Positions 45,752-56,400 of a stretch of 64,000 bases of DNA are shown one piece after another; the first letter of the stretch is position 1; each line of letters starts with the position of its first letter. A program made the position numbers and the translations under genes. The notes below the pieces were generated by a model. The model made no database searches and was not told where the DNA came from. It worked only from the letters and a program-made list of their open reading frames with translations. The stretch lies in contig CAXXFU010000017.1 in assembly GCA_963675235.2 (NCBI GenBank), positions 372,001-436,000 of the forward strand. The letters are read 5' to 3'. The stretch comes from JAHJQZ01 sp963675235. Its GTDB lineage: Bacteria; Pseudomonadota; Alphaproteobacteria; Rhizobiales; Devosiaceae.

Positions 45752-46788
45752 TCGCCGATCCCGTCGAGCGTGAGGTCCTCGGCAAAGTGACAGCGCACCT
45801 GCCGCGTGCCGATTTCGCGCAGGACCGGCTTTTCCGCCGAGCAGCGCTCGACGGCGTGCGGACAGCGCGGGTGGAACGGGCAGCCGGACGGCGGATCGGT
45901 GGCATCGGGCACCTCGCCCTTGAGCGCGCCACGCTTTTCACGCGAGCGCTTGCGCGGATCCGGCTGCGGAACGGCGCGCAGCAGGGCCTCGGTATAGGGA
46001 TGCATCGGTCTGGCGAACAGGTCGTCGGTGTCGCCGAGTTCGACAATCTGCCCGAGATACATCACCGCGATGCGGTCCGAGATGTGCTCGACCATGCCGA
46101 GATCATGGGTGATGAACAAATAGGTCAGGCCGAACTGCTCTTGCAGGTCCTGCAGGAGATTGATGTTCTGTGCCGCGACCGACACGTCGAGAGCCGAGAC
46201 CGCTTCGTCGGCGGCGATGAAGGCCGGCGAGAGCGCCAGCGCCCGGGCGATGCCGATCCTCTGGCGCTGCCCGCCCGAAAAGGCGTGAGGATAGCGCGGA
46301 GCGTATTCGGGCCTGAGGCCGACAAAGGTCAGCAATTCGGCGACGCGCTTGGCGATCTGTTCCTTGGAGTAGCCATGGATGACCATCGGCTCGCCAATGA
46401 GGTCGAGCAGCGTCATGCGCGGGTCGAGCGAGGAATAGGGATCCTGGAAGATCATCTGCATCTCGCGCCGGATTGGGCGCAACTGCTTGTCCGAAAGCAA
46501 GGAGATGTCGAGCACGCCGCCGTCGGTCTGGCGAAACAGGATCTGCCCTTCCGTCAGCGTGTAGGCCCTGAGGATCAGCCGGGCGACTGTCGATTTTCCC
46601 GAGCCGCTTTCGCCGACAAGGCCGAAGGTCTCGCCCTTCCTGATGTCGAAGCTGACATCGTCGACGGCGCGCAGCAGTTGCGTCTTGCGGCTGCGACCCG
46701 ACTTGACCGGGAAGTGTTTCTTGAGGCCGCGGACCGAGATGAGGACGTCTTCGGCCATCTCGACGCCGGTTCCGGCTGGACTGGTCAT
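45748..46788 (-). CDS. Oligopeptide/oligosaccharide ABC importer ATPase (DppF/OppF type)
   Basis: A 346-residue ATPase. Walker A is GLVGESGSGKSTVARLIL, the signature is FSGGQRQRIGIARALAL, and Walker B is FIAADEAVSALD. The C-terminal oligo_HPY region has the CPFHPRCPHA cysteine cluster that in Opp/Dpp ATPases binds an iron-sulfur cluster. It is the second ATPase of the importer, overlapping DppD by four bases. Opp/Dpp-class systems carry peptides or oligosaccharides; here the neighbouring hydrolases favour oligosaccharides. Confidence 0.9.
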   Translation of the reverse strand: MTSPAGTGVEMAEDVLISVRGLKKHFPVKSGRSRKTQLLRAVDDVSFDIRKGETFGLVGESGSGKSTVARLILRAYTLTEGQILFRQTDGGVLDISLLSDKQLRPIRREMQMIFQDPYSSLDPRMTLLDLIGEPMVIHGYSKEQIAKRVAELLTFVGLRPEYAPRYPHAFSGGQRQRIGIARALALSPAFIAADEAVSALDVSVAAQNINLLQDLQEQFGLTYLFITHDLGMVEHISDRIAVMYLGQIVELGDTDDLFARPMHPYTEALLRAVPQPDPRKRSREKRGALKGEVPDATDPPSGCPFHPRCPHAVERCSAEKPVLREIGTRQVRCHFAEDLTLDGIGE

Positions 46789-47825
46789 GGGTGCACCTCC
46801 GGCAGCTTGCCAACGAAGTGGCAGGTCGCTTCCTGTCCGCGCGCCAGCGACACCCGCGGTGGCGCCTTTTGAGCGCACAGTGACTTGTCCGCGTAGTCGC
46901 AGCGGGTGTGGAACACGCAGCCCGAGGGAATATTGTAGGGATCGGGAACCGATCCCTTGATGGTCTTCAGCCGTCGCTGATGCTTCTGCCCGAGACGCGG
47001 GATCGATTGCAGCAATGCCTGGGTATAGGGATGCTGCGGATTGTAGAAAATGTCGTCGACACTGCCGGTTTCGACGACACGGCCCAGATACATGACGGCC
47101 ACGCGGTCGGCGATGTCGGCCACCACCCCGAAATTATGGGTGATGAAGATGATCGCCATGCCGAGTTCTTCCTGCAGCGATTTCAGCAGTTCGAGAATCT
47201 GGGCTTCGGTCGTCACGTCCAGCGCCGTCGTCGGCTCGTCGGCAATCAGCAGCGCCGGATCGCAGGACAGGGCAAGTGCGATCATGGCGCGCTGACGCAT
47301 GCCGCCCGACAGTTGGTGGGGATAGCGGTCGAGCATCAGATCGGGATGCGGCAGCTGCACGCGCGCCAGCAGCTCGATGGCGCGCTTGCGCGCCTCGGCC
47401 TTGCCGACATTGCGGTGCAGCATGATCGTGCGGGTGATCTGCACGCCGACGGAATGCACCGGCGACAGGGCGGTCATCGGCTCCTGGAAGATCATGCCGA
47501 TGCGTCCGCCGCGCAGGCGACGCATCATCCTACTATCGCGCGGCTGGCCGCTGAGCACGTATTCGGTATCGCCATCGGGATTGAAGCGGATCGTGCCATC
47601 ACCTTCGACGGCGTTACGGGCGAGAAGCCGCATGATCGCCCGGGCGGCCACCGATTTTCCCGATCCGCTTTCGCCGACGATGCCGAGCACCTCGCCGCGA
47701 TCGACGTGGTAGGAAACGCCATCAACCGCCCTGACCAGCCCTTCGCGTGTCGCGAAATCGACAACAACGTCGTCGAGCTGCAAAAGCCTGTTGTCCGGCA
47801 AGGTTCTGTTCTCTGACCTGATCAT
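46785..47825 (-). CDS. ABC importer ATPase (DppD/OppD type)
   Basis: A 346-residue ATPase with Walker A GIVGESGSGKSVAARAIMRL, signature LSGGMRQRAMIALALSC and Walker B LLIADEPTTALD. The oligo_HPY tail has CVFHTRCDYADKSLC cysteines. It pairs with the DppF-like ATPase encoded by the next gene and with two permeases to drive import. A nine-base gap separates it from the preceding permease. Confidence 0.9.
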   Translation of the reverse strand: MIRSENRTLPDNRLLQLDDVVVDFATREGLVRAVDGVSYHVDRGEVLGIVGESGSGKSVAARAIMRLLARNAVEGDGTIRFNPDGDTEYVLSGQPRDSRMMRRLRGGRIGMIFQEPMTALSPVHSVGVQITRTIMLHRNVGKAEARKRAIELLARVQLPHPDLMLDRYPHQLSGGMRQRAMIALALSCDPALLIADEPTTALDVTTEAQILELLKSLQEELGMAIIFITHNFGVVADIADRVAVMYLGRVVETGSVDDIFYNPQHPYTQALLQSIPRLGQKHQRRLKTIKGSVPDPYNIPSGCVFHTRCDYADKSLCAQKAPPRVSLARGQEATCHFVGKLPEVHP

Positions 47826-47834
47826 GATCGCCCC

Positions 47835-48974
47835 CTATTGTCCGTAGGGGTCGGCTGCATCGCGCAGACCGTCGCCAAGGAAGTTGAACGCCAGCACAAC
47901 CAGCACCACGGCGATGCCGGGGGTCAGGAGCCATGGAGCCAGGGAGATGGATCTGAGATTCTGTGCGTCCTGCAAGAGCACGCCCCAACTGACGACCGGC
48001 GGCCTCAACCCGAGGCCGAGAAAACTCAGCGCCGTCTCGCCAAGGATCATCTCGGGCACGGCCAGCGTCATGGCAGCGATGATATATGAGGTCATGGCCG
48101 GCAGCATGTGCTTGGTGATGATGCGATATTCGGAGGCGCCTGCCAGCCGGGCCGCGAGCACGTAATCCTCGGTCTTCAGTGAGAAGAAGCGACCGCGAAC
48201 GACGCGGGCAAGATGGGTCCAGCCGATCAGCGCCAGGATGATGGTGATGAGCACATAGACGAACAGCGGGTTCCATTCGATCGGCAGCGCCGCCGCCAGT
48301 CCCATCCAGAGAGGGATATGCGGCACCGAACGGATGAATTCCATCAGGCGCTGGATGGCCGTGTCGGCCATGCCGCCCCAATAGCCCGAGACCGCGCCGA
48401 AGAACAGTCCGAGCACGAAGGCGAACAGCACGCCGACCAGGCCTGCCGAAAGGGTGACGCGCGCGCCGTAGACGAGGCGCGAGAGCAGGTCGCGCCCAAG
48501 GGAATCCGTTCCGAGGATGGCGATCTTCTGTCGTTTGTGATCGATGCCGAACAGGTGAAGGTCGCTCTTCCAGACGCCCCAGAACTTGTACTCTTCCCCG
48601 CTGACGAACCACTGGATCGGCAGCGGCTTGTCGGTGTTCTCGACATAGGTGACACGCGCCGTTTCCGGATCGCGCGTGCGCTTGAGTTCGTAGACGAACG
48701 GCCAGGCCGGACCGCCATCGTGCCAGACACGCACCATCTGGGGCGGCACGAATGTCTGAATCCTCTCGATGGAACTCGGCGCATAGGGCGCGACGAATTC
48801 GGCGAAGATGGCAACCAGATAGGCGAAGAGCAGGAAATACAGCGACACCAGCGCCAGCTTGTGCTGGCGGAATCGCCACCACATCAATTGCCAGGAATTG
48901 GCGGTGTAGAGCGTGTCTGCCCCCTGCCCGGTGGTCACGTCCGCGTTTTCGGCAATGCCTTGATCAATGGTCAT
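47835..48974 (-). CDS. ABC importer permease (DppC/OppC type)
   Basis: A 379-residue permease with an N-terminal OppC-type helix (about residues 40-62) and a periplasmic insertion of about 110 residues that is longer than in typical DppC. The binding-protein-dependent transport domain follows, with the coupling motif in EDYVLAARLAGASEYRIITK. The helices run from about residue 175 to 370. ATG at 48974 is chosen because the longer frame lacks a ribosome-binding site. Seven bases separate it from the DppB-like gene. Confidence 0.87.
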   Translation of the reverse strand: MTIDQGIAENADVTTGQGADTLYTANSWQLMWWRFRQHKLALVSLYFLLFAYLVAIFAEFVAPYAPSSIERIQTFVPPQMVRVWHDGGPAWPFVYELKRTRDPETARVTYVENTDKPLPIQWFVSGEEYKFWGVWKSDLHLFGIDHKRQKIAILGTDSLGRDLLSRLVYGARVTLSAGLVGVLFAFVLGLFFGAVSGYWGGMADTAIQRLMEFIRSVPHIPLWMGLAAALPIEWNPLFVYVLITIILALIGWTHLARVVRGRFFSLKTEDYVLAARLAGASEYRIITKHMLPAMTSYIIAAMTLAVPEMILGETALSFLGLGLRPPVVSWGVLLQDAQNLRSISLAPWLLTPGIAVVLVVLAFNFLGDGLRDAADPYGQ

Positions 48975-48981
48975 TTCAGCC

Positions 48982-49968
48982 TCACGCGTAGCGGATGCGC
49001 GGATCGGACCACGCAAGCAGGAAATCGGAAATCATCGTGCCGATGACGGTGAACACACTCAGGATGAGGATGAAGCTGCCGGCCAGATACATGTCCTGCA
49101 TCTTGAGCGCCTGCAAAAGCAGCGGACCGGTCGTCGGGATGTTGAGCACGACCGCGGTAATGATATCGCCGGAAAACAGCGCCGGCAGCGCCCAGCCGAC
49201 GGTCGAGATGAAGGGGTTGAGGGCAACGCGCACCGGATAGCCCCAGACCACCTGGCGCTCGGACAGGCCCTGCGCATAGGCGGTTTCAACATAGGGCTTG
49301 CCCAGTTCGTCGAGCATGTTGGCACGCATGACTCGGATCAGGCCGGCGGCGCCGCCGGTGGCCAGCACGACGACCGGAATCCAGATGTGTTCGAGAATGT
49401 TGAAAAACTTGGCCCAGGACAGGGGCTGGTCGGAATACTCCGGCGACATCAGCCCGCCGACATCCATGTTGAGCCAGGCAAAACCGATCCACATCAGAAC
49501 CAGAGCCAGCAGGAAATCCGGAATGCCCTTGCCGAGGAAACCGAACACGGTGAACACATAGTCGAAGATCGAATACTGCCGCGTCGCCGAATAGACGCCG
49601 ACGGGGATGGCGATGATCCAGGTGAAAACGAGGGACAGGGAGGACAGGACCAAAGTGATGCTCAGGCGGTCCCAGATCAGATCGGAAACTGGGGCATTCC
49701 AGTGAAAGGACTGACCGAAATCGCCATGGAAGACGATATCGGAGATCCAGCGCCAGTATTGGACGTAGATGGGATCGTTTAGCCCGAGCTGCGTGCGCAG
49801 GACCTCTTCCTGCTCGACGGTGATGTAGTTCCCCTGATTGCGCATTTCGGCAACCATGGCGGTGACGTAGTCGCCCGGGGGAAGCTGGATGATGATGAAG
49901 GATATGAACGAGACCGCGATGAGGGTCGGGATCGCCCATAAGGCACGTTTGACGATATAATCAAGCAT
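48982..49968 (-). CDS. ABC importer permease (DppB/OppB type)
   Basis: A 328-residue permease starting MLDYIVKRALWAIPTLIAVS, the usual DppB N-terminal helix. Six helices and the coupling loop ETAYAQGLSERQVVWGYPVR follow. A periplasmic loop at about residues 35-95 contains LRTQLGLNDPIYVQYW. ATG at 49968 with GGGGGAT upstream sets the start. It is separated from the binding-protein gene by 249 bases containing a strong hairpin, so expression can be lower than that of the binding protein. Confidence 0.88.
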   Translation of the reverse strand: MLDYIVKRALWAIPTLIAVSFISFIIIQLPPGDYVTAMVAEMRNQGNYITVEQEEVLRTQLGLNDPIYVQYWRWISDIVFHGDFGQSFHWNAPVSDLIWDRLSITLVLSSLSLVFTWIIAIPVGVYSATRQYSIFDYVFTVFGFLGKGIPDFLLALVLMWIGFAWLNMDVGGLMSPEYSDQPLSWAKFFNILEHIWIPVVVLATGGAAGLIRVMRANMLDELGKPYVETAYAQGLSERQVVWGYPVRVALNPFISTVGWALPALFSGDIITAVVLNIPTTGPLLLQALKMQDMYLAGSFILILSVFTVIGTMISDFLLAWSDPRIRYA

Positions 49969-50175
49969 AGGAAATCCCCCGCCTACCGAAGTGGAAGCGC
50001 TGTTCCTCGGCTTCCGGCGGTTTCGGCCAAATTCAGCGCAATCTGGAACGTTTCGGCTCTGGCCTGATCGTCCGGACGCCATAAGGGACGCGCCAGCGCC
50101 AGACCGAAAAATCGAAAACCTACCCGTTCGGGGCCTTGTCTTCACACAGTCCGAGCGAACGAAATCCCAAGGTAC

Positions 50176-50205
50176 GTTCGGGATGGCGGCAACGCCACCC
50201 CGAAC
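50176..50205 (-). promoter_or_regulatory. Strong hairpin between binding-protein and permease genes
   Basis: GTTCGGGATGGCG pairs with CGCCACCCCGAAC with a single mismatch around a 4-base loop. There is no T-run. Such structures after a binding-protein gene protect the upstream mRNA and reduce downstream expression. Confidence 0.6.
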
Positions 50206-50217
50206 GCAGGAGCAAGA

Positions 50218-52170
50218 CTACTCTTCGATCCACATCTGCTGGGTACGGGCAAGGCCGATACCGCGGGTGATGTTGTCTTCGACCAGACCGCTCTGAAGAT
50301 TGTGGAAGTTGTTCTTCACAATCGCCGGGATCGCGATTTCGCCAACTAGGCCAATCACCCAGCCATTTTTGACGAAGCCGGCGATCATTTCGTTGGCCGC
50401 CGCATCGGCTTCCTCGAGCGTGGGTGCCGTCGCAGCACGATCCCAGGCCGCCCAGAGATCGCGGATCGGATGACCCGCTGGCGGTTCGACGCCGGACTCG
50501 CCGCCGGAACGACGCCATGCAAAATACTGCTCAGCGTAGAAGTCGCTGCCCAGCATGGTCCGCGGGTCCGCGGGCACGATCGAGAGGCGGTCCCAGGGCA
50601 CAAGCTGCATCTGGAAGTTGTTGTTCTTGCGGTTGTCGTCCCACTGGGTACGATCGATCAGACGCGGCAGCAACTCGATACCGATATCGCTGAAATTGTC
50701 GGCCACCAGCTCAAGCACATTGTTGTAGGCGTCATTGCTGGTTTCGACGACGATCTGAAGACGCTTGCCGTCCGGACGCAGACGATAGCCGTCACCGTCC
50801 GTTTCGGTCAGCCCAACGCCATCGAGCAGCTCATTGGCCATATCCGGATCGTATTCGGTCCAGTGCGTCTCGAGGTCCGCGTTGAAGTACGGAGACCCGG
50901 AAATTGGAGAAGCGGTACGCGGCTCACCCAGGCCGGAGAAGGCCAGCTCGTTGATCGTTTCGCGATCAATGGCGATCGACAGGGCGTGACGGAAGTCCTC
51001 GGTCTCGTAAAGACCGCGAAGCTCCTCGTCCGCCACCGTCAGGTTCGGCACCAGCGACCAGACATTGGCACTGGTGAAGCCCTTGACGTCGTATCCGCCC
51101 TTCTCGGCGTTTTCCTTGTAGAAGGTGAAGTCATTGGCCGTGACGTAGCGCATCTGCATGTCGATCTGGCCTTGCACGATCATCAGGTTGAACGCGTCCT
51201 GAGCCTCGAACAGATGATGTTCGATGGTGTCGATATAGGGGAGCTGGTTGCCCTCCTGGTCCACGGCCCAGTAGTAAGGATTGCGGACCATCGTCACCTT
51301 GTCGCCGCTGACACCGCCCTTGACCTTCCAGGCGGTGATGACCGGCAGGTCTTCGTTGAACCACCAGGCCGTGACCTTGCCCTTGGATCCCCAGAGCTCG
51401 TTCCAGCTATCGACCTGATATTCCTCGGCAAGAGCGGCAAGCTCTTCCTCGGTGGCGTAGTGGTTGTTGAACTTCTTCAGGTAGTGGGCCGGCTGGATGA
51501 AGGACGGACGATCAAGGCTTGCCGACGTCGCCGTGGAATCCTGGGCCAGAATGTTCAGGAAATAGACATAAGGCTGCTTGAACTTGACCGTGAAGGTGCG
51601 ATCGTCGGCAATTTCCAGCTCCATCGGCTCGCCGCCGGGGGCCAGATAGGTCTCGTAGTTCGCCGTGATTTCCTTGTTGTTGTAGATGTCGTTGTACCAG
51701 AATTCGACATCCGCGGTGGTCACCGGGTGACCATCCGACCACTTGAGGCCGTCAAGCAGGGTGAAGGTGAACTCCGTCGAGTTCTCGTTGACCGAATAGC
51801 TCTCGATATAGGCCGGGGTCAGCTGAACATTGCCGTCGGCATCGGCGGTGTATTTGAGAACGCGCTCTTCCATGAGCTTGGTCGGCCCCCAGCGGTCGCC
51901 GGGCCCCTTGAACGCGCGGTGCCAGGTTCCGCCATATTCGCCGACCGACAGCGCCTCGACGACGCTCGGATTGACCGGCAGCCGTTCGTCGACGGGCGGC
52001 AGTTCGCCCTTGGCGACCAGATCGGCAAGCATCGGCGCTTCCTGGAAGGCAAGGGCCGGGCCCGACATGGCCGCACTTGCCATCAATGCCAGCGCAAGCG
52101 TCGCAGCAAATCCGCGCGTTGCGCGCCGGATATTGGGCGACGTCGCGTCAGCCGATAAAAATTTTTTCAT
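50218..52170 (-). CDS. Family-5 solute-binding protein of the ABC importer
   Basis: A 650-residue periplasmic binding protein (SBP_bac_5). The signal peptide, residues 1-37, has a twin-arginine-free basic start (KKFLSADATSPNIRRATRGF), a hydrophobic LALALMASAAMSGPALA stretch and cleavage before FQEAP. The mature part carries the family's opening lobes (GGTWHRAFKGPGDRWGPTKL) and LLDGLKWSDGHPVTTADVEF. Rows of aromatic residues are consistent with sugar or peptide binding. GAGGAGG lies before the ATG at 52170. Length exceeds the usual 530-residue DppA, as in large oligosaccharide-binding members. It is the first gene of the importer operon. Confidence 0.88.
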   Translation of the reverse strand: MKKFLSADATSPNIRRATRGFAATLALALMASAAMSGPALAFQEAPMLADLVAKGELPPVDERLPVNPSVVEALSVGEYGGTWHRAFKGPGDRWGPTKLMEERVLKYTADADGNVQLTPAYIESYSVNENSTEFTFTLLDGLKWSDGHPVTTADVEFWYNDIYNNKEITANYETYLAPGGEPMELEIADDRTFTVKFKQPYVYFLNILAQDSTATSASLDRPSFIQPAHYLKKFNNHYATEEELAALAEEYQVDSWNELWGSKGKVTAWWFNEDLPVITAWKVKGGVSGDKVTMVRNPYYWAVDQEGNQLPYIDTIEHHLFEAQDAFNLMIVQGQIDMQMRYVTANDFTFYKENAEKGGYDVKGFTSANVWSLVPNLTVADEELRGLYETEDFRHALSIAIDRETINELAFSGLGEPRTASPISGSPYFNADLETHWTEYDPDMANELLDGVGLTETDGDGYRLRPDGKRLQIVVETSNDAYNNVLELVADNFSDIGIELLPRLIDRTQWDDNRKNNNFQMQLVPWDRLSIVPADPRTMLGSDFYAEQYFAWRRSGGESGVEPPAGHPIRDLWAAWDRAATAPTLEEADAAANEMIAGFVKNGWVIGLVGEIAIPAIVKNNFHNLQSGLVEDNITRGIGLARTQQMWIEE

Positions 52171-52330
52171 GTGATTTCCTCCTCTGAAGCCTTGGCTTGC
52201 TGAATGAAACAAGTGCCTTGCACTGCACTCCATACTCGCCTTTCTCCACAGTTCTGGTGCATCTGTGAAAAAAAATCAACCAGAAAAGCCGCATTCCTGC
52301 CGCCCTGCTGAGGGATTTCTTTTCCCAATA

Positions 52331-52345
52331 ATGAAAATTTTTGCA
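52331..52345. promoter_or_regulatory. A/T palindrome upstream of the binding-protein gene
   Basis: ATGAAAATTTTTGCA lies about 160 bases upstream of the binding-protein start and just after the lacI stop. The same core recurs at 56607 and 56742. It is a candidate LacI-family operator. Confidence 0.4.
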
Positions 52346-52385
52346 CACAGAACTGTCACAAACGCCTAAGGCGTTGCCCAGACGG

Positions 52386-53441
52386 CTATTTCGCGACCGG
52401 CTTTGTGGGCAGGGGCGCCACACTGGCGCGCTCGATGATCTCGCATCCCAGTTCCAGGCGATGGGCCGCCCGCGCCCCGCCGACATTGTTGGCCCGCTGT
52501 TCGAGCAGCGTCAGCGCCGCCTGCCCGAACTGATCGAGCGGAATGGCGATGGTCGACAGCGGCGGCGCATGGAATTCGCTCGGCGCGACGCCGTCGAAGC
52601 CCATGACCGACACATCGCCCGGCACATTGAGCCCCGCCGCGTTGAGCGCCCTGATGGCACCGAAGGCCAGATTGTCGGCCGCGCAGAACAGCGCCGTTGC
52701 CCCTTGCCTGTCGGGATGAGCCTTGAGCCAGTCACGGATGGCGGCCTCGCCGCTCTGCGGCTCATAGCCCGCCGCCACAAGCACGATGCCGTTTTCGCGC
52801 GGAATGCCGTTCTCGTCGAAGGCATCGAGAAATCCGTCGCGGCGGCGGTCAACGGTCTTGCGACCACGCCAGGTCAAGTGGGCAATCCGACGATGACCGA
52901 GAGCGATCAGGCGCTTGGTCGCCTTCATCGCGGCGAAGCGGTTGCCCGGCGTGACGCTGTCGATATGCATTTCCGGGTCTTCGCCATTGATCAGCACAGC
53001 CGGGATTCCCGCCTTCTCGATGGCCTCGAGCAGGCTGGAGCGGTCGTCGTTGAGCAGGATGATGCCGTCGACATTCGCTTCGCGCGCAGCGGCGACAACC
53101 GAGGCAATGGAGCGATCGCGGCTGAGGGCCAGCGGCACGATCCTGATGCCGCGTGCATCGCAATCACGGGTCAGGGCATTGAGGATTGTCCAGGACACCA
53201 GATTGACGTCGCTATCGGGCAGCGCGTTTTCCGGCGCCACCATGAGGATTCGGTGCAGCGTGCCGATCGACGCCTTGGCCGTGCGCTTGGCGAGATAGCC
53301 GAGGTCGCGCGCGGCATCGAGCACCCTCGTCCGCACTTCCTCGGAAATGGGCGCCGTACCATTGAGAACGTGCGACACCGTCGATAGCGCCACGCCGGCG
53401 CGTTCGGCGACATCGCGAATACCAACCTTGGACTTTGCCAT
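52386..53441 (-). CDS. LacI-family transcriptional regulator
   Basis: A 351-residue regulator with an N-terminal LacI helix-turn-helix at about residues 8-55 (IRDVAERAGVALSTVSHVLN) and a hinge (VRTRVLDAARDLGYLAKRTA). A periplasmic-binding-protein-like effector domain follows, with DGIILLNDDRSSLLEAIEKA and GHRRIAHLTWRGRKT. It probably represses this locus until a sugar derived from the imported oligosaccharide binds. It starts 27 bases after the GH38 gene and ends 215 bases before the binding-protein gene, so it sits between two transcription units that it is placed to control. Confidence 0.9.
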   Translation of the reverse strand: MAKSKVGIRDVAERAGVALSTVSHVLNGTAPISEEVRTRVLDAARDLGYLAKRTAKASIGTLHRILMVAPENALPDSDVNLVSWTILNALTRDCDARGIRIVPLALSRDRSIASVVAAAREANVDGIILLNDDRSSLLEAIEKAGIPAVLINGEDPEMHIDSVTPGNRFAAMKATKRLIALGHRRIAHLTWRGRKTVDRRRDGFLDAFDENGIPRENGIVLVAAGYEPQSGEAAIRDWLKAHPDRQGATALFCAADNLAFGAIRALNAAGLNVPGDVSVMGFDGVAPSEFHAPPLSTIAIPLDQFGQAALTLLEQRANNVGGARAAHRLELGCEIIERASVAPLPTKPVAK

Positions 53442-53468
53442 CTGGCGATCTCCTCGAACGGGGCGGGC

Positions 53469-56400
53469 CTATGCCGTGTTTGGCCGCAAGGTCAATCTCA
53501 GCGTCTTGATCTCGAAAGGCGCGAAAGCGAGTTGGACCGTGGCATCGCTGATGTCGAGCACAGCCTGTTTCTCTTCGATGAGGTTGGTTTCGACAGCCGC
53601 GGAGATCTCCGGCGCCAGATGGATATCGGTCACCTGCCGCCGGCCGCCGCGCTCCCAGAACCGGACGATCAATCCGTGGCCATCCGCCGCACGCTTCAGT
53701 GCCTCTACAGCAATCGCCGGATTGTCGGGACGGACCAGACCGGACAAGTTGGCAGGCGCCGCCCCGCCCGTGGCGGCGACAACAGCCAAAGGGTGGTTGA
53801 AACGTTCGGCGGCTTCGGAAACGACACAGGCGTCGGCACCGTCATGAACCAGCATGGCATAGCGGAAACGGTGCTCGCCCTGGTCGGCTTCGGGCCAGGG
53901 CCATGTCGGCGAGCGCAAGAGCGTCAGCCGCAGGGTCGTGCCCTTGGCGTCATAGCCATATTTGCAGTCGTTGAGGAAAGCGACGCCGAAACCCTGCTCG
54001 TGAAGGTCGACCCAGCGCTGCATCGGGTACTCGTAGCGGGCCTGATCCCAGCTGGTGTTGGCATGGGTGGGGCGCGTGACGTGACCGAACTGGATCTCCG
54101 CACGCGAGTCCGCCGTGTGCAAGGCCAGCGGGAAGATGGTCTTGACCAGCGTGTTGTGCTCGCGCCAGTCGATGAATGTGTCGAAGCCCAGCATCTCCGC
54201 ATCCGCTTCAAGCGAGACGAGCTGAACCAGGCGCGACGACTCGTAGCGCCATTCGAAGCGGATCGCTGCGCGGTAGGGGCCGTGTTCCACGACCTCGGCG
54301 CTGACGAGATTGTCGATGTCCCAGAACTGATCCTCAAAGCACGCGTCGATGTCCCAGGCGTCGAACTCACGGGGCAGGTCGCGATAGGCGCGCAGCCGGT
54401 TGCCGAGCGCGCCTTCTTTCAGGGCTTCGCGTTGCCGCAGCTTGTCGTAGACCGACAGAAGGCGCCCCCTTGTGTCGAAACGCGCCCGCAACCGGCCGTT
54501 CTCGAGATGCGTCGTCGAAACGTCGAGCGCATCGCCCCTCTGGGCGCCGTCCCCGGGCGCGACGGTGACTCGCATCGCGCCAAGCGCCGGCACCGGCGCG
54601 ATCGGCGCGGCTTCGGCCGTGCTGCCATCGGCATGAACGAGCGTCTGCGACGGCACGCCGGCAATCCGAACTGGCGTGGAGGAAGCGATTTCCACCAGCC
54701 CGCCCCTGTCCTGCCCGTAGGGATTGAGGGCAACAAGGCCCTCGCCACCCAGTGCCGCGACAAGCCGGCTGCGCAGCGTCTCGGCCTGCACGAAGAAATC
54801 GGCGAATTCCTGCGCGCTGTCCTGGTAAACCTCGCCGATCGACGATCCGGGCAGGATGTCGTGGAACTGGTTGAGCAGGACCGTGTCCCAGAGCCGGTCG
54901 AGCTCGTCATCCGGATAAGCGCATGCGCCACGCACCCACCCGAGGCTGGCCAGCATTTCGAGCTCGCGCATCATCGCTTCGGCGCGACGGTTGTTGCGCT
55001 TGACGTCGGCGACCGAGGTGAAGGTTCCGCGGTGGAATTCGAGATAGAGCTCACCGACCCAGACCGGCCAGTCCTCCTGCTCCGCGTTCATGCGGGCCAC
55101 GAGCTTTTCGAAGAACGGCCCCATGAAGCCCTGCGACACGCGCGGGCAGCCCGGGATGCCGCGCTCCATGCGGCGGATATGCTCGAGCATCTCCGACGTC
55201 GGCCCACCGCCGCCATCGCCAAATCCGTAAACGAGAAACAGCTCGTCATTGCGGGCCTTCTGGGCGTAGCGCCGCCAGGTGCCCATGACATGGCTGGCCT
55301 TGAGATCGGGGCAATAGGTCGTGCCGATGGATGTGCTGTCGGCGGGCTGGGTGGTGAGGAAATAGGTCGGCGCGCGCGTGCCGTCGATGCCCTGCCAGAA
55401 AAAGGTTTCGTTGGGCATGCGATTGGTGTCGTTCCAGCTCAGCTTGTGGGTGACGAAGACCGTCAGCCCGGCGAGCTTCATGATTTGCGGCAGCGCCGCG
55501 GAATAGCCGAACGTGTCGGGCAGCCACAGCACCGTTGGGCGAACCCCGAAGGTTTTCTGATGATAGCGGATGCCCTTGACGATCTGCCGGACCAGCGCCT
55601 CGCCGCCGATCATGTTGGCGTCCGGTTCGAGCCAGAGCGCCCCCTCGATCTCGAACGTGCCCTCGCGCTGTTTCTCGGCAATCCGCCCGAACAGCTCCGG
55701 ATAGTCCCTCGAGAGATGGTCGAGCAGCACGCCCTGATTGTACATGAACCGATAGTCGGGATAGACGTCGAGAAGCGCCAGCGCCGTCGCCATCGAACGC
55801 GCCATCTTCTCCCGGGTCTCGCGCACCCGCCACAGCCAGGCAACATCGATATGGGTATGGCCGGTGACCGTGATTTTCGGGGCCGCTTCGGTGTCCGCCG
55901 TTTCGTAGATGCGAGCCGCGATGCTGCGTGCCGCTTCAACCGACCTGTGGAAGCGCGCCGTGTCGCCGGGACGCAGATCCAGGACGCCGAGCGCCTCGTG
56001 AACACTGTTGACAATGAGGTCGCGCCGGTGATCGGTCTCGGGCAGGTGTCGGGCAACGTCGAGCGGAACCCTGAGATCGTAATAGAGCGCCTCCGCGGCT
56101 GAATCATGCGCCAGCAGGCGGCAGGCGAAGCCGAGCTGGCTCCGGTCCTCGATGGTGCCGGCTTCGACAAGGATATCGAAACGCTCACCGGCCTGCGCAT
56201 TTTCCGTCAACAGCACCTCGCGGTGATTGTAGTCCGCTCCTTGCGCAATCCGGCCATCGATCCGCACGAGGCATTGCGGATCTGAACGGCCCATGACGCG
56301 GCCGAATTGCGCCTCTATGCCGAGATAGACGCGCTTGCCCTCGAGAGCCGACGGAACCGTCGCCTGCCCGGCAAACCAGAAATAGGATTGCGGCGCGCCC

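Noticed and set aside
53532..56102. Long plus-strand open frame opposite the GH38 gene
   Set aside because: Shadow frame of a well-supported catalytic gene with intact motifs on the other strand.
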